From positions 35,732,298 to 35,796,297 of the forward strand of contig NC_084762.1 of NCBI RefSeq assembly GCF_028858725.1: a stretch of 64,000 nt of DNA, written 5' to 3'. The position numbers and the translations under genes are program-made. Under the pieces are notes generated by a model that did not search any database, was not told the DNA's origin, and saw only the letters and a list, made by a program, of their open reading frames with translations. Below are positions 1 through 13,019 of the stretch, one piece after another. This DNA is from Colius striatus (lineage: Eukaryota > Chordata > Aves > Coliiformes > Coliidae). The first letter of the stretch is position 1. Every line of letters begins with the position of its first letter.

Positions 1-190
1 AGAAGCATCCTTCTACTTTTAACAAAATATTTATATATGTGCATATACGTACGCAATAAGATAAAAATACTCCAAAGAAATGAGATCTGCTGCCAAAGAG
101 GAGCAGCAACAAGCAGTGCTATATTTTTTTGTGAAATCAAAGTTTACATTCTTCTCCAGTGATGTCAGTCATGTTGGCAGTCAAGGCATT

Positions 191-352
191 TCAGCATGCG
201 GCACAGGACGCAGCAGCAAGGGAAGGAGCTTCTGATTTCTCCCTCTTTTCCTTAGTTTGATTTTTCGGGGTAGCTTTTGGAGCAGATCCTTTTAGGATCT
301 CTTGTTTCCTGATGCTATCTTCTTTTTCTTTCTCCAGGTCACTGTGAAGCAT
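191..352 (-). other. Unassigned small open frame (53 codons), possible exon or chance ORF
   Basis: Starting at the only in-frame ATG (352-350), the frame encodes a lysine- and glutamate-rich peptide (DLEKEKEDSIRKQEILKG, then Ser/Pro/Lys-rich sequence) and ends in CAAC. The frame stays open upstream to at least 493 but without an ATG. The composition looks more protein-like than most open frames here. However, no family was recognised, there is no AATAAA in the sense direction before the window edge, and no convincing splice sites were found. It may be a lineage-specific exon, a decayed gene copy or chance. Confidence 0.15.
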
Positions 353-493
353 CCCGGCTGCTTTCCTGGATCCAAGACTGCTCTCTGGGCTGTGCTTTTT
401 TGCCTCAGCTCCCTCTGTTTGGCCTGCTCTGCTGCAGCACAGTGTACCACCAGCAACCTGCAGCACAACCGCCTCCTTCTCGCCAGAGACCAA

Positions 494-2899
494 GAAGGAG
501 ACTTGAGCAGTGAGACCTTGAAGACAAATTCAACTAGCCAACTCTCAAGCTGAAAATCCCTCCTCACAGCCAAATGGCTTTGAGAGGAAATTGAAGTTTT
601 GTTGTTCTATCGAATATATTCAAAACAGTTGGGTTTCTTCTGGTTTGAGTTTTTTTTTTTTAGTAGCAGTATTTAAAGCATGATTCTTTCAACTAAAAAT
701 TAATGATCTCAAGGCAAGACTCTTCCAGTATTAAAAATCCAGACGTCCAAAGACCGTCCCTTCCCGTGTCAGGAAATGCAAGAGATTTTTGATTACTCTG
801 TAGTCTAAATGGGGCCGCAGTGTTATGCTAGCACTTTGTTCAAAAATGATGCAGAAGGCTAAAATGAACATTTAAACTACATCCTTGAAGTATGAGCACT
901 TTGAATATTTTAAGGGAGACTGCATGGGACACTCATTTCAACAAGCTGTAGCCCTTTATTCTTTATTACTCATATTGTCAGAAGTGAAATCACAACAGTG
1001 TTGCTGATACTAGTTTCTGTTTCACATCTTGGCACCTTGAAATTCAAAGGCAAAGCTGCAAAGTAAATGAAACCAAGGCTAATGGCAAAAAGGTACGCTG
1101 AATGGCACAAGTAACAAAACCGAAGTATGTTCAACTGAAAAAACATGCATTGTGTGTGTAAGTGTGTAAATACACAAGTATTTTAAAATAACTGTACAAT
1201 GTCCTCCATCCATTTTACTTCTTTTTTCGACATTGGCCATTTACTGTGGGCATTTTAGCATGCAGGACTCATTGGATTTCAAACCAGGAGAAACCAAAAC
1301 CTGCAAAAAAAACTGTAAAGGAGGTAATCAAGATAAGGGAGTCTTTGCATGCCCTGGGGCCACCTAGACATACAAAATCTCTAAAGGATTCTGCACAACC
1401 GCAGGACAATTTTTAAAGCACCACAAAATGAAGGAGACTACTAGTGATCATCACATCATACAAAGTTCCCCTATACACATATGCTGTGTGACTCATTTTA
1501 GACATGTTTCAGGATACCTTTTCAAAAAGATTTATTTAAGTTGCATTACCGAAAAAGGAGATCATAGTGAAATATAACTGCTTCAGCCAACAAATTGAGA
1601 GTTTTTCAGAAGTTAGGTAAAGTGATAAGAAGGTTAATAGAATACCAGAGTAACAGTTGGTGTCCAAGGAGGGCTTGGCCCTTTTCTAGTTTTGCTGCCA
1701 TTAGGCATCATATCACTCCTCCCTGCCTGTGTAGTCCTCTCTGGAAAGCACTTGCAGACAGAGATGCTGTTGTTATGCCCACCCACTCACCCCTGCTGCT
1801 GCTTTACCTGAGACCATCCACTTGTTTCATCCACTTGTCCCTTTTTCTTCTCTCTTTCTTCACCATTTAATATAGTGCTAACACAGGTTTTTGACAGCTA
1901 CTAACCAGCATTTTTACTGAGGATGATCTCGTTATGCTGATGTCAAAATGAAGAGATGACTGCAGCAAAGGGACTAATAGCTAAAAATATCTAAGATGAA
2001 AATCATATCTAGTCCCGTTTGAACACAGGCTGAGACCACCCCCAATTTCCAATTCCTCACTGAAAGCCAAACACCTCCAGAATCACTGTTTTTTTTCTAA
2101 AGAGCAGTGATTTGATGTGGTTATCTTTCAGAACGCTGTCTCAGTAATGGATCATTTGGTCCAGTACAACATCCAGTCTCACTTCACAAACCTCTCTAAC
2201 TTGCCTTTCTCATACTCAAGGATAGAAACAAGAACATTTTCCTGATCAAAATGTGATCTCTTTTCAGTTACTAAAGCTGTTAGAGTAAAAAAGGGGTTTA
2301 TTTATGCACACAGGCTATAAGGATTGCCGCAAAGGGAATTTTCTAGTCCAGGGGACAAATAATAGGAGTTGTGTTTCTTATCATCACAGCAAATTAAATA
2401 AATACCTAATATTTCTTCTGCCTAACAAAGTAAGTAATTAGCAGTGCCATAGTCAAGGGAACATGTAGGTAAATGGAGCAATAATTGGGGTGATACAACA
2501 TTTGCCCACTTCTCAGATGAGGGATAAGGAGCAGGCCAGCAAGTGAACCCACATTTTATTTACTGCTACACCACTGGTAATTAGACAGCTTGCCATAATG
2601 GATTAGCAGCAACCAGTGACACCCGTTATCCCTGGCAGACAGAGCAGTGCGTGCTGCAGAAGAAGCTGTTAAAGGCCAAGAAATACAAGTGTGTAAAAGA
2701 TAAGAATAGCAAGTGCCCTCCCTATGTCAGGCTGACTGGGAGTTGAAAGCAAGCAAGCAAGTCAATCTTTAAATATGCCAGTTAATTTTAATGACATTGA
2801 GATTTTACTGACAAGTCTGAAGTATTTTAAGTAATGTCAGAATTATCTTACTGGGGAGAAAACTGGTTTTTGATGATCTTTTTTGTCATGTATAAGCCA
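494..2899. other. Intergenic DNA, no gene seen; one conserved-looking patch
   Basis: No open frame here has coding character. It contains a poly(T) run near 649-661, a degenerate GT-rich stretch near 1150-1170 and an AAGC tandem near 2748-2761. The segment at about 2570-2680 carries TAATTAGACAG, GGATTAGCAG and ACAGAGCAG motifs in compact non-repetitive sequence and could be a conserved element; this is a visual impression only. Confidence 0.4.
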
Positions 2900-3071
2900 C
2901 ATTACAGTTTAATAAGTGAAGCCTGCCAATTTGCTTGCTTTGAACAAAACACCTCTGCATAGATGTACCTACTGCACTGTGTACTGCACTGTACTCTGTC
3001 ACCAGTGGAGCAAGGTATGCTGTGGAAGATTGGTGTGGGCTCTGCCTGTGATGTTGCATGGCCCCTTCACT

Positions 3072-3284
3072 TCACTGCCAGTCTGGAGTCAGGCTGGCTG
3101 GCGGAAGCTCTGTACTCCAGGGCAATCCCTCCAACAAGGCACGGTGGCCTTTTATGGAGACCTGCTGCTCCATTGGCTCCATCATTTCCCAAGTGTGAGG
3201 CTGGTCTCCTGTAGGAATGCTCAGAGAGTCCCTCTCTTGCCAAGGCAGCACGAGCATCACCACGGCAAGCATGGAGCTCTGCAT
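3072..3284 (-). other. Unassigned 70-codon open frame with a signal-peptide-like start
   Basis: The frame starts at a true ATG and encodes MQSSMLAVVMLVLPW, a short hydrophobic stretch, followed by 55 polar residues ending in DWQ. A weak TTTATA lies about 70 bases upstream in the sense direction. No known secreted peptide was recognised. Two other frames across the same bases are also open (3067-3402 minus, 2916-3326 plus), because this patch is GC-richer and short of stop codons. Chance remains the best explanation. Confidence 0.12.
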
Positions 3285-3585
3285 CGTCCTGGCGTAACGA
3301 GAGAAAGTCTTGGCTTGTACACTTGATTGACTGATTGATGATCTTCCAGCAAGGGTATAAACCTCCTTTCATCTCCACATCTTTCTCTGGACTGAACACC
3401 AAGGAAATACTGATCTCTCCTCCCTGCAGTGCTAAAGGAGCTGTGTGCTTCCCAGCTCGTACATCTACTCAATTCCTTCCAAAGGTAAAAGACGGGCCAT
3501 AGGATTTAAGAGTCCATGGTCACTGTGCTATAGGCATTTTTAAAACCATTTTGTTGATATTAACAGTGTTTTTATACCTGAGTGG

Positions 3586-3619
3586 CCCTCTAGTTAGTTC
3601 AGCCCTCCAGTTAGTTCAG
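3586..3619. repeat. 17-bp tandem duplication
   Basis: Two adjacent copies of CCCTCYAGTTAGTTCAG differ at one position. It is a local slippage-type duplication with no evident function. Confidence 0.85.
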
Positions 3620-6600
3620 AAACACGTATACACTAGCACATAGGTTACACACCCGAACCCTGTGGTGATAAGGTCTAACTCAGCAAGACGTAAAACCCAA
3701 ACAGCTCCTCAGAGCTGGGGCATTCCCTTTCAGAGTCTAACTGCCGCTGGGCTCATCCCAAGACAAATGGCATCGTCTTCTTGTCTTCCCCAGATGTTTT
3801 CTACCAGCATGACCTGCTCACGTTACTTTTCTGGCCCCTTTGGGGAGCCTATGCTCACATCTCTACCTACCCCCCCAGCTCTGCAGCCTGGTTAGTGCAG
3901 GTGACAGTGGTGAGAGCTGTGCCCACTACTTCCCACACCACGATTCCCCACGTTATACAGGAACCTCTCCTGTGCAGTGCTCAGCCCCCAGCAGTCCCTC
4001 ATCACCCACATCAGGCCTTGGCCCGAGTGGCAAATTAACCTTTCATCAGTCACCACAGGATTTCATCTGATGCTTTTAACAGTTGCCCCATCCTCTGCTA
4101 AAAGGCCATTGCTTTTTTAGAGCAATCTCTATAAAACCTTGCTGGCTTCACCTCTATTAAGTTTATTGTTTTTTTCCACTGGGGAAAGTCCTCTTCTGGT
4201 CTTGGGCAGAGACTCTTCCCCTCCACCTCTCCTCTTTGCTCCTCTCTGCCACATGGCACTGGAGAGATCCCAACTTGGGGAGGCAACCATCAGGGCCCCA
4301 TGTCCTTGCAAGTAAAACAACCCTCCTCCTCCCCATCAGGCCTCCCTCCCACCCCTATTCCCCACTGTCAACCACTGTATCCTGCTTAATGGCATTACGG
4401 CCATGAAATATTATTTTCTTCCAGTTGGGAATAGGAATTTTGCCATGTTTTGCTGAGCAGAACATTTAATATAAATAATTCCTACTGCTCACAGGCTCCC
4501 ACTTTTATGCAAAGGTTTATGCCGAGCCCACAGGAAAGAATTTTAGGGAAAAGCTATCCATCAAGGCCCTGCCTTAGTTGTCTGTCACATCCAGAGGTCC
4601 CTCACTGGCAGAAAGGGTCACATAATGTCTTATTTATGCCAAGCTTTCCAGTAATTAATTTTCTCCACACCATTTTAGCACCCACCTGAGGTTTTTTTCC
4701 TCATTTCTCTATTTGCAGTGCTTTTTGATTTTTTTTTCCCCACCTCAAGTTGCTTGTTCTGATGCTAGCATGAGACATCCAACCTTTTAAAGAAATCATT
4801 CATTTTTTTAAAGGTTGAGCATGTCATGGTAAGTTGGCGCACCTAATATTAAATCCCAACTGTTTCTTTCAAAGTTGAACACTAGGTAACTTGCAGAGGT
4901 GGTCATGAGCTCTGTGATCCTGGCACAGAGGGTGGAAGTGGCCGGCAAAACCACTGATGGAAACCTATTTTTCTGAAATGCATTTATAAACCAGTTGTGT
5001 TTGAGGTTGGCATTCATTTTGCTGCATGGTTACCAGGTTACGGGGTCAAAACTGCCTTCAAGGAGCACCAGAATTGCACTGTTTGGCCCTGAGAAGCACA
5101 GAGGTGTCCAAAATAAGGACTGAATCCTCTTATCTCACACATCTTGGCTTGAAGTCGAAAGATCATGTGCAGGATGTGGGAGTGGGCTGTCACCATTTTG
5201 CTGCTTATTAGTGGCTCCACAGGAGCTGTTTGTAAGGAGTCCTTGTCACAAACAAACCATCACAATACCGATCTTTTCTGGCAGCCTTGATGCTGGCCCT
5301 GGCAGCACTGCTGGGAGCAGCTGAACATGGCACCCTAAGCAGGGGAAGACAGATCTGAGTGTCAGCCACCCACTTTTTCACCACCTACTTACGCAACATC
5401 TGTTGCTTGGTTTTGAGCAAATCCCACTGCTGTAAATGCCAGATCCCGCATTGCTGCCCAGTGTTTCACAGTCAGTCTGGTGAGCAAAGCAATAGTGAAA
5501 GTGGAAGAAAATGTTACAGAAACAAAATCCACAACAAAGTGACCCACTTTGAGCAGGGCTGCTCTTTGTGAGCATACAGGAGCTGATGGCAGCGGAGGGG
5601 CTATTAGAAACAGTCACCTGCAAAATGTACATCCTGCATGCCTGCAACTGGACTCAGACTTGCAGAAAAATGCATTTTCCTGTCCTGTCTCAGTCTCCAG
5701 CCCAAATCAGACCCAGCGGAGCAGTTTCAGGACTCCCGGCAGCTGGCATTATCAGCTAGTGTTGAACCTCAGGTGCCACTTCATGCTTCTGAAATGTCAC
5801 ATCCTGAGAGACCTTTCCTGTGATCTCAGGGAGACAATCAAGTACCTCTGTGACCAAACGCAGGTATGTGTTAGTGTTTTAAAGGTGGCCAGCAAAAAGC
5901 AATAAATTGGGACAAACTCAAAGTGCTTTTTAATAAGTTGCAATAAGGATTCTATCAGGCCAGCTTTAAGACTTGGATGTGTGCACAGGTTCAAAGAAGA
6001 CAAACGAAGAGTCAGGACAACAGTGGGTGAGGGAGGAGATTTTAAAAGTCAGGTTAGGGAGCCTAAACTGCAGCAAGGAGCAGATGGAAACGAGAAGAAA
6101 ACTGGAATCAAAGAGAGCTCTGAAAATCCTTGAGAAGAGGCAGCTCACAGGACAGGATATACCAGCAGATTTGAGGTGTGATAGGGAGGAAGCCTTACTG
6201 CAAAGACAAGGGTGCAAGGACAGAGAGGAAACTTCGTGGTATAAACACATGGAAGAACTAATAGATTACAAGTCCTGTTCAGACATGATTTTTAAAAGGA
6301 TCTTGTGATTTTTAGTGCCACATGGAAGAGCTGCAAACCTGAAAGTGATGTGACCGTTTCAGTTCTGGGAAAATGAGACACACGTTAAGACCTCTCAGGT
6401 TTAATATGCGTAATTCTCTCCAAATTTCTAGAGCCAGAGGCAGCCTTATATTGGTTCCCCAAAAACCTTGTCCCTCAATCCTGAGGCAAGTGGCCAGTGA
6501 GAGCTGTAGTGCAGCCTTTTGTGGTTTGCACCTCCACACAACACCCAGACAGGATCCACATGGACCTGTGGCCACTGCCTTATTCTCAGCACAGACAACT

Positions 6601-7819
6601 CTACAGGTGCCAGAAGTAGCAAAGGTCAGGTTTTAGCAAAGCCCTGCTGCTCTCACAGGGCCATTCCTTGTTCATTCACTTTGAATTTTCCCTTCACAGC
6701 CCCATTACACACACCTCAAATCCTCCAGAATCTTCTATTAGCATAGTCTACCCAGCAGTGAACAAGAAAACAAAGCTGCAAAAAATCCATCCCGGTGCAG
6801 AAAGCACCTTAAATCTCTGCAGACGGCAAGCATGCTTTCTCTGCTTTACACAGGAATGAGCAGCCCCAGCTCTGTGGGGCTCCCACCAGAGACCAGCTTC
6901 CACAGACTGGCTCCACAGAAGCCAAGCCACTCAATGGCTAGGCCGGCCGAGCCCACGAAGGCTGACAACCTGGAGTTTGTTAATATTTAACCTTGCTTAA
7001 CCCTTGAACTTGGGCTACTTTCAGCTGCCCCGTGATGACTGATAAAAGACTCTGTGTGGCATCACTAATTTGGGGGGCAGTGCAAGCCATTTATGTTCTT
7101 GTGTGCACATATGGAAAAGCTTTGGAGTGTCAGATCCAATACTTGATTGCTGTATCAGTAAAGGTGTAATAAAATTCACTTTATTGCTCCTTGAACACAA
7201 TAGATTTAAGATGGCATCGAAGAGGACTCAAGCCACTATTTGGTTAAAAACTTGGAGAAGCAATTTTCCTGCTTGTGCTATTAAGCATGTGGTTTTCTTT
7301 ATTTTGAGATTTCACTTTGCCTGGGTATACGTACATCCATATATCTCACAACACACGTATGGAAACCATACACAATAACAAAATAGCCTCATGTACTGTT
7401 AAGGCTGGTTTAAAAATTTACAGGGCACAATCCTCTTCTTTTTTTTTTTTTCCTTTTTGTTGTTGTTGAAAATAATAATTTTAAAGCAGTTCCATACAGT
7501 CAATGCAGTGTTTGGTTTTCCATTAAAAAGATACTATTAAACCAGTCACAGAAACACTAGCAAGTGAGTAAATGTGTAAACCACAAATCTTGAACTCCTA
7601 TGGGAAGTAAGGGGGTGAGGGGGCTCTACCAGTTCCAAATGGCAAGATCGTATATCAGAGGTGAATAATAATGTGCAAAAAAATATGTTTCAAGGAATGA
7701 AACAAACTAGGAGGAGTGGGAGAGAAAAGACTTTAAGGGATGGAAAAGCTTAATGCCAGGGAAGATGGAGATTCTGAAAATGAATGGGTGATCAGCTTGC
7801 TGAAGGAGTGGAAAGACAT
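3620..7819. other. Intergenic DNA, no supported gene
   Basis: Several open frames of 60-118 codons occur, including 5549-5905 plus and 5973-6308 plus, but they overlap others on both strands, lack recognisable domains, and the first lacks an ATG start. A good-looking 5' splice site (CAG then GTATGT at 5863/5864) sits inside the first of these. A poly(T) run is at about 7438-7452, and TGTTGTTG follows it. Nothing else was recognised. Confidence 0.5.
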
Positions 7820-7917
7820 AGAGAAGGAAGAAGAGAGAGGGAAAGAGAGAAGAAAAAGTAAGAGGGAAAGAAGTGAAGAGAGAAGGAAAAAGAGAAAAAG
7901 AAAGAAGGAAGAAGGAA
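7820..7917 (+). repeat. Polypurine (GA/GAAA-rich) tract
   Basis: About 98 bases are almost entirely A and G on the plus strand, with only two thymines (near 7859 and 7873). A looser purine-rich skirt extends to about 8035. The 74-codon open frame 7740-7964, made of Lys, Glu and Arg, is only the translation of this tract and is not a gene. Long purine tracts can form triplex (H-DNA) structures. Confidence 0.85.
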
Positions 7918-8035
7918 TCATTTTTTTAAAAAAAGAAAAAGATAAACAGAAAATAAATGAGTAAGAAAAAGGACAAAGATAAAAATATAAACATAAGTAA
8001 AATTAAAAGGAAAAAGAAGAGAAGAATGAAGCAGA

Positions 8036-11000
8036 GCTGAGTGAGAGCAAAGCAGTGGGGTGAAAACCACCGTGGCTGTAGCAATGCAAATGAGGCCTCA
8101 CGGAATCAGCGAGCACGAAGCACGACTGTATATTCCACACACGAGACAGTTAAAAATTTGAACATAAGGTAGCATTTCCTTTATCATATCCCATAAAAAT
8201 AGCAATTTGCTAAAGCCCTTGTAGCACAGTATGGAAGGTGGTGTATTTTACTGATAATGTAGAGATGACAGATAGTCCTATACTAGGAGGTTTCAATGGT
8301 GTCTTGCTGTATAGCATAATAAATTGTGAGGAGTAGAGACAGAGGACAGTGCAAGCACTGCTCCACCTCCAGTAGCCAAATAATTCAGCCCCGGCTCAGT
8401 AATTATGCTGTGTGAAAATATGGGATTAATTAGACTGGTACACTAACACACTGTAGTCTCATTAAAGGCTGAACAGCATTTTCATAGATACTGCCACTTG
8501 AACAGGACTGCTGCTAATGTGAAAAGACAAAGTCTCCTCTTTTCACACTCCTTGCTTATTATCTTACTTAAGGCCACTTAAGCAAACTTCCAAAGGCAGA
8601 CTGGCAGAAAGCCCTTTGTGGTATTTATTTTGTTATTTTACCTGTATGCAGTGGAAGCACGGGATGGGGGTGGAGGGGTGGAACCAAGGGGAAATGCTAA
8701 CATTAGCAGTAACTACAAATTCTCTCACTGCACCAGCCAGGCTTTTTTCTGTCATTCCTTCTCATTTTCTCTCTCACTCTTTTGGGCAGGGAAGCATAGG
8801 GTGTGGGGGGGGGGAGGTGATGAAGGGGAGGGATGTCTCAAAGAGAAAGAGATAAAAGTTGTCCCTATTGCAAGCCTCAAGTGTTTGATTTCAGTTTAAG
8901 GGGTCAGCTTCTCCAAGGGATTTTCTCAGCTTGACAGGGGAGAGCAGGAGCCCCACACCAGTGCAGCAGCCTGACAGAGGAGTGCTGGGGTAAGACCTGT
9001 GTCTTTCGAACTGAGAGGTGATTAGTGAGTCAGAAGACATAATTTATACTAAAGAGTTACTGTTTCACAATCTTTTATCTGTGGAGGAAAACCTCCTCCC
9101 CTTTACTCTAGGCCACCAAAAATGTCTCAGTCTCGCAGCAAGTACAAATGTTGCCACAATTACAATTAGATTGCTATGGTTTCTTACAAACCATGTGGAT
9201 AAAATATCTGATGTAGGACAATGGTGCTTTGCAGACAATAAAACCACTTTCCTCAGAATCCAGCACCTGGGAGAAAATTGGTTTTGGAAAGGAAGGACAG
9301 CTTAATAAGCAGATCTTTTCCATCAGTTCCCCAATCTGCTCACACCTTGTGGGTTGGTATCGGCATCCCCTGGAGTCCCTGCTACCCCTCTGTGCTGCTC
9401 TGGGGCTTTGGCCCTGCTTGGGGACAGCTGTGGATGCTCGCTGCAGCTGGAGGGAGGTGGGAAGTGGGGCTGGCATCATCCAGCAGCTCCCGACGGGGAT
9501 TGAGTTCGGGCCTCCTGTGCTTTAATCCTGGGTAAATGGTGGGGATACAGTCCACTGCGCAGGGAGCAGACAGCCACAGGGGTGTTAATATATAAAGCTT
9601 GTCCTTTAAAATTAACAGGCCTCTGTAAAGACTTGCTTCACCCTGCTCTCAGGAGAGCTATTAGAGCAGAGAGAGAGACTTTGCCAGATACATAGGAAGG
9701 AAGAGGGGGGGTGAGAGAGGCAGGAAAGGAGCCCATCGTATCCCAATGACAGACAATAGTAGAGATATCTGTGCAGAAATACTGTGGGCTTGGAGATGCC
9801 TTTGAAATAGGCAACTGCAATATTCAAGTCAGAGAAATAGCTGACATTGAATAGACTGAAACCTGCTTTGTGGCTTAACAAAAGTGGGCACTAGAGAGAG
9901 GATGACATGAAACAAGTCAGTTTGCGGCAGGCTCTAAGGTTAGCATCATTAGCAAAGGGGGAAAATGATTAGCAGTAAAAAGTGAGACATTATAAAGAGA
10001 TTTAAAAGGAAAGCTAGAGGGAGCTAGGGGATGGGGGGTGCTTTATTTGTACCAGAGGAAAATAAAAGAGATTCCTCCCAGACACATTTGAATTCTCTCT
10101 GCTGCCTTTGCACACAGAAGTTTTATGAATATTTACCTTTCTCATGGTTTGGGAAGGATAAATTCTTTGGCAGTGGTATTGAAATCTGAGAGCGGTTTTG
10201 CCCATCCATATGCAAATCACCCATATGAAATCGAGCCAAGAGCATTCCAAATAATGGCCCCTTTGCAGGTAAGTGCCTTTTCACTCATCTGTTTAAATGT
10301 AGGGTGATCAATGACCGGTGTTGCTGGACCTTTGGTTTGAGTTAGGTTCATCAGATATCCCTTTAGCTCATTTAGTTCAGAAACACTCGGTAAGACTTTA
10401 CCTCTCACATAACAATGTCCCTTTAGATAAACAGTATTTAGGTTCTTAAGTCTCATAAGTGCCACAGGGATAGCACACTAATACTGGTGCAGCTGCTGCT
10501 GCCTTAAACAAGCTACATCAGGATGAGTTCACAATTTTTAGATGAGGAGACCCGGAAGAAAAGACGAGGGATGGAAAAGCAGTGCCCCACTCCATGGGAA
10601 GGCCTCCAATCTTTACAGCAGGAGCTCCCACCTCCTCCCCGCCTCCCCTCTTCTCAGGCTGGAGTCCGTCAGGGGTTAAGCAGAGCCACATAGGTCATAT
10701 CCTGTGTAATACCATATGTTATTCCATGAGTCATGGCAGGAGCCTGCTGTCATGAATGTGGTCACAACACAGAGAAAGTGCAGGGAAGGGGCGTGGAAAG
10801 TTGTAATTGGCAGCAAGCTACACATAAAATACCACTGGCCAGAGCTGGGCTTTCCTCCTTCTCCCCCACTGAGAGATCACAGAGCTCCCTCTCCACCAGC
10901 TGTCTAGCTCTGGTCTTCATAAAGACTGAGAAGTGAAAGTGCAGTGCTCTAAATCCCGGCCCTTTGGAACACACAAGTACACAGTTCTCTTGTAGCCCCT

Positions 11001-13019
11001 GAGCAAGTGCATTGGCTTCAGTGGCATTGCTTGTGGCCATAGTGTATATGCCCTGCTTAATTGCCAGGCCTGGTCCTAGTTCACCACACTGGCATGAATC
11101 TTTGGAGGCTACGCGTAAAATACTAATGGAAAGAAATACGGAAATGCAATTTTGACATACTGGCAAAAGAAAATGAGTGCTGATTGTGAGAGCTGTCAGC
11201 TCCATCCTTCTCTCATCTCCTCGTATCTGTATGAATAGAGAAATCAAATTAACAATGCCTGAATGTACCCAAAGGGGCACATATTGATCTGCAGGTAAGG
11301 TCAGATACAGGCTCTCCAGTTTCTGAGTGGGGAGCAGGGAGAACACTTCAGATCTGTATGAATGAGGGAGTGAGTATCTCCAAGGTTGGCCGAAAAAGGA
11401 CCCTCTCTTCTGTCCTTTCTCATGAGAAACACATTTCAAAAGTTAGATACCAAAAACTATCTGCCTTGAATGTTTTCAGACAGAGCACCCCTGGGCAAAC
11501 CTGAAAATCAGTAGCCTTCCAACAGCCTCTTACAAGTAGAGATGGAAGGAAATAAATATGACAAAGATGTTGGCTGGCCACAGCTCGGCAGAGCCACTTG
11601 AGGCATCCCTCACTAATGGGAAATCAGACATTGGTGGACCTGAGCTCATGTTTGCAGAGAGCAAAGAGGGACTTGATTGCCCCCTTAAACCAGGAAGAGT
11701 TTAATTAGGAGAGTCAAGAGCCTCAATTACCTGACTGTTAAACCTGACTGTTAAAATCTTCCCCAACTTCTTCATCAAACTTCTTAGTCTCCTGAGAGTG
11801 CTCACACTAAAAAGTTATCATTTTCTCTCTTTGCCCTTTGTTATTATTGCATTTCATCTCAAGGCCCATTGCTGCTACTTAGAGGGAAGAAATAGGCTTT
11901 TGACCGGAATATTGACAATTTGGGGGCCATCATTTTGCTCTGTGGTGGATCTATGCCTTTTCTGATATACATGAATTCAAAGGCTGGTGCTTGTATCTCA
12001 GACAGAGTAAAGCCAATGTTTGCTTCAGAAGGATTTTCTTTGGGAAGAGTACATTTTTTATAATCACAGAATGATGTATTTATCTGGAGTTATAAAGATA
12101 ATTTTACATTTAAAAAAAACTATCTCCAAGACAAGTGCATCTTTTACTTGGCTATAGGCTAAGCAAACCACAGAGAGAGAAAGAAGGAGACAGGGAGAGA
12201 AAACAAATTAGCTTGAACTTTTGCTGAGGTAAATATGGCTGTATCTCTTCAGTTCAGTTCATTCAAGCAATCTCACTGAATTCAGTGGGGTTTTTCACCC
12301 ACGCATTTGGAAGCAGACCTTGGCCCCATATGGCTTAGCAATAAAAAAATACTTTCAGTACACCAACTAAATTTGGCTGTAATTAGAGACAGGACTCAGC
12401 AAAGTACCTGCCTCACCTGGCTATCCACAGCTGCCTCCAAAGTCACACATTTGGTGGCTTTGTCAGGACTGGGTGCCCTGTGTAGTGCTGTGTTCCTTTC
12501 CCCAGGCACACCAGAGCCAACCAGCTGCTGGCACTTTTGGCAGAGGCTGCAGGAGCCCCTGGTGCCACACCAGTCACAGTGGGCCATGCACATTGGGCCG
12601 GGGCCACATGCACCTTGCCCCAATGTCAGTGGGAGACCATTGTCTGGGGAAAAAACCTCCGCTCAGCACATGGGTCCAGAAATGCCAATATTGACTTAGT
12701 GTATGTGAAGCGGTGAGGGACAAACTGGTCTGTCATCTGTCTGAGAGTGTGAAACCAAGAGAAGGAGAGAGAGCACGAGTGTGCCTCCCTCTCCTCTGCC
12801 CCTACCCCCAGCTCTAATCATTTCTTTGCAGGGCTTTCAGATCATCTGCTTTTCACAGGCACTGAAAACTAGTGGGAAAACTGAAGCCTGATTGTGACTG
12901 TAAGCTAATGTAGTCTACATGCAGCAGACATCTAATATGATGTTATTTATTCCCATAGATCTGTTTATTTTGTTTTCAATTTACCAAACCCTGTGACACA
13001 TTCCCAAAGGTGCCTTGTT
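8036..13019. other. Intergenic DNA, no supported gene
   Basis: The longest open frame is 225 codons (10762-11439 minus), but it begins with TTG and shows no domain, signal or repeat pattern. A run of ten guanines is at 8805-8814. The block at about 8390-8530 is compact and homeodomain-site rich (GGATTAATTAGA) and may be a conserved element. An octamer ATGCAAAT is at about 8086-8093. Confidence 0.45.

Noticed and set aside
2916..3402. Overlapping 136-codon plus and 111-codon minus frames
   Set aside because: They are mutually overlapping on both strands in a stop-poor, GC-richer patch, with no family features.
5549..5905. 118-codon plus frame containing a CAG/GTATGT donor-like site
   Set aside because: It starts with TTG, has no domain and no partner acceptor or exon. 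A donor consensus alone is common.
7740..7964. Lys/Glu-rich 74-codon frame
   Set aside because: It is the translation of the polypurine tract, which cannot easily encode stop codons in this frame.
10762..11439. 225-codon minus-strand open frame, the longest after ZNF407
   Set aside because: It starts with TTG, has no recognisable domain, signal or repeat, and its composition is like translated non-coding DNA. Frames of this length occur by chance in a 64 kb window of moderate GC.
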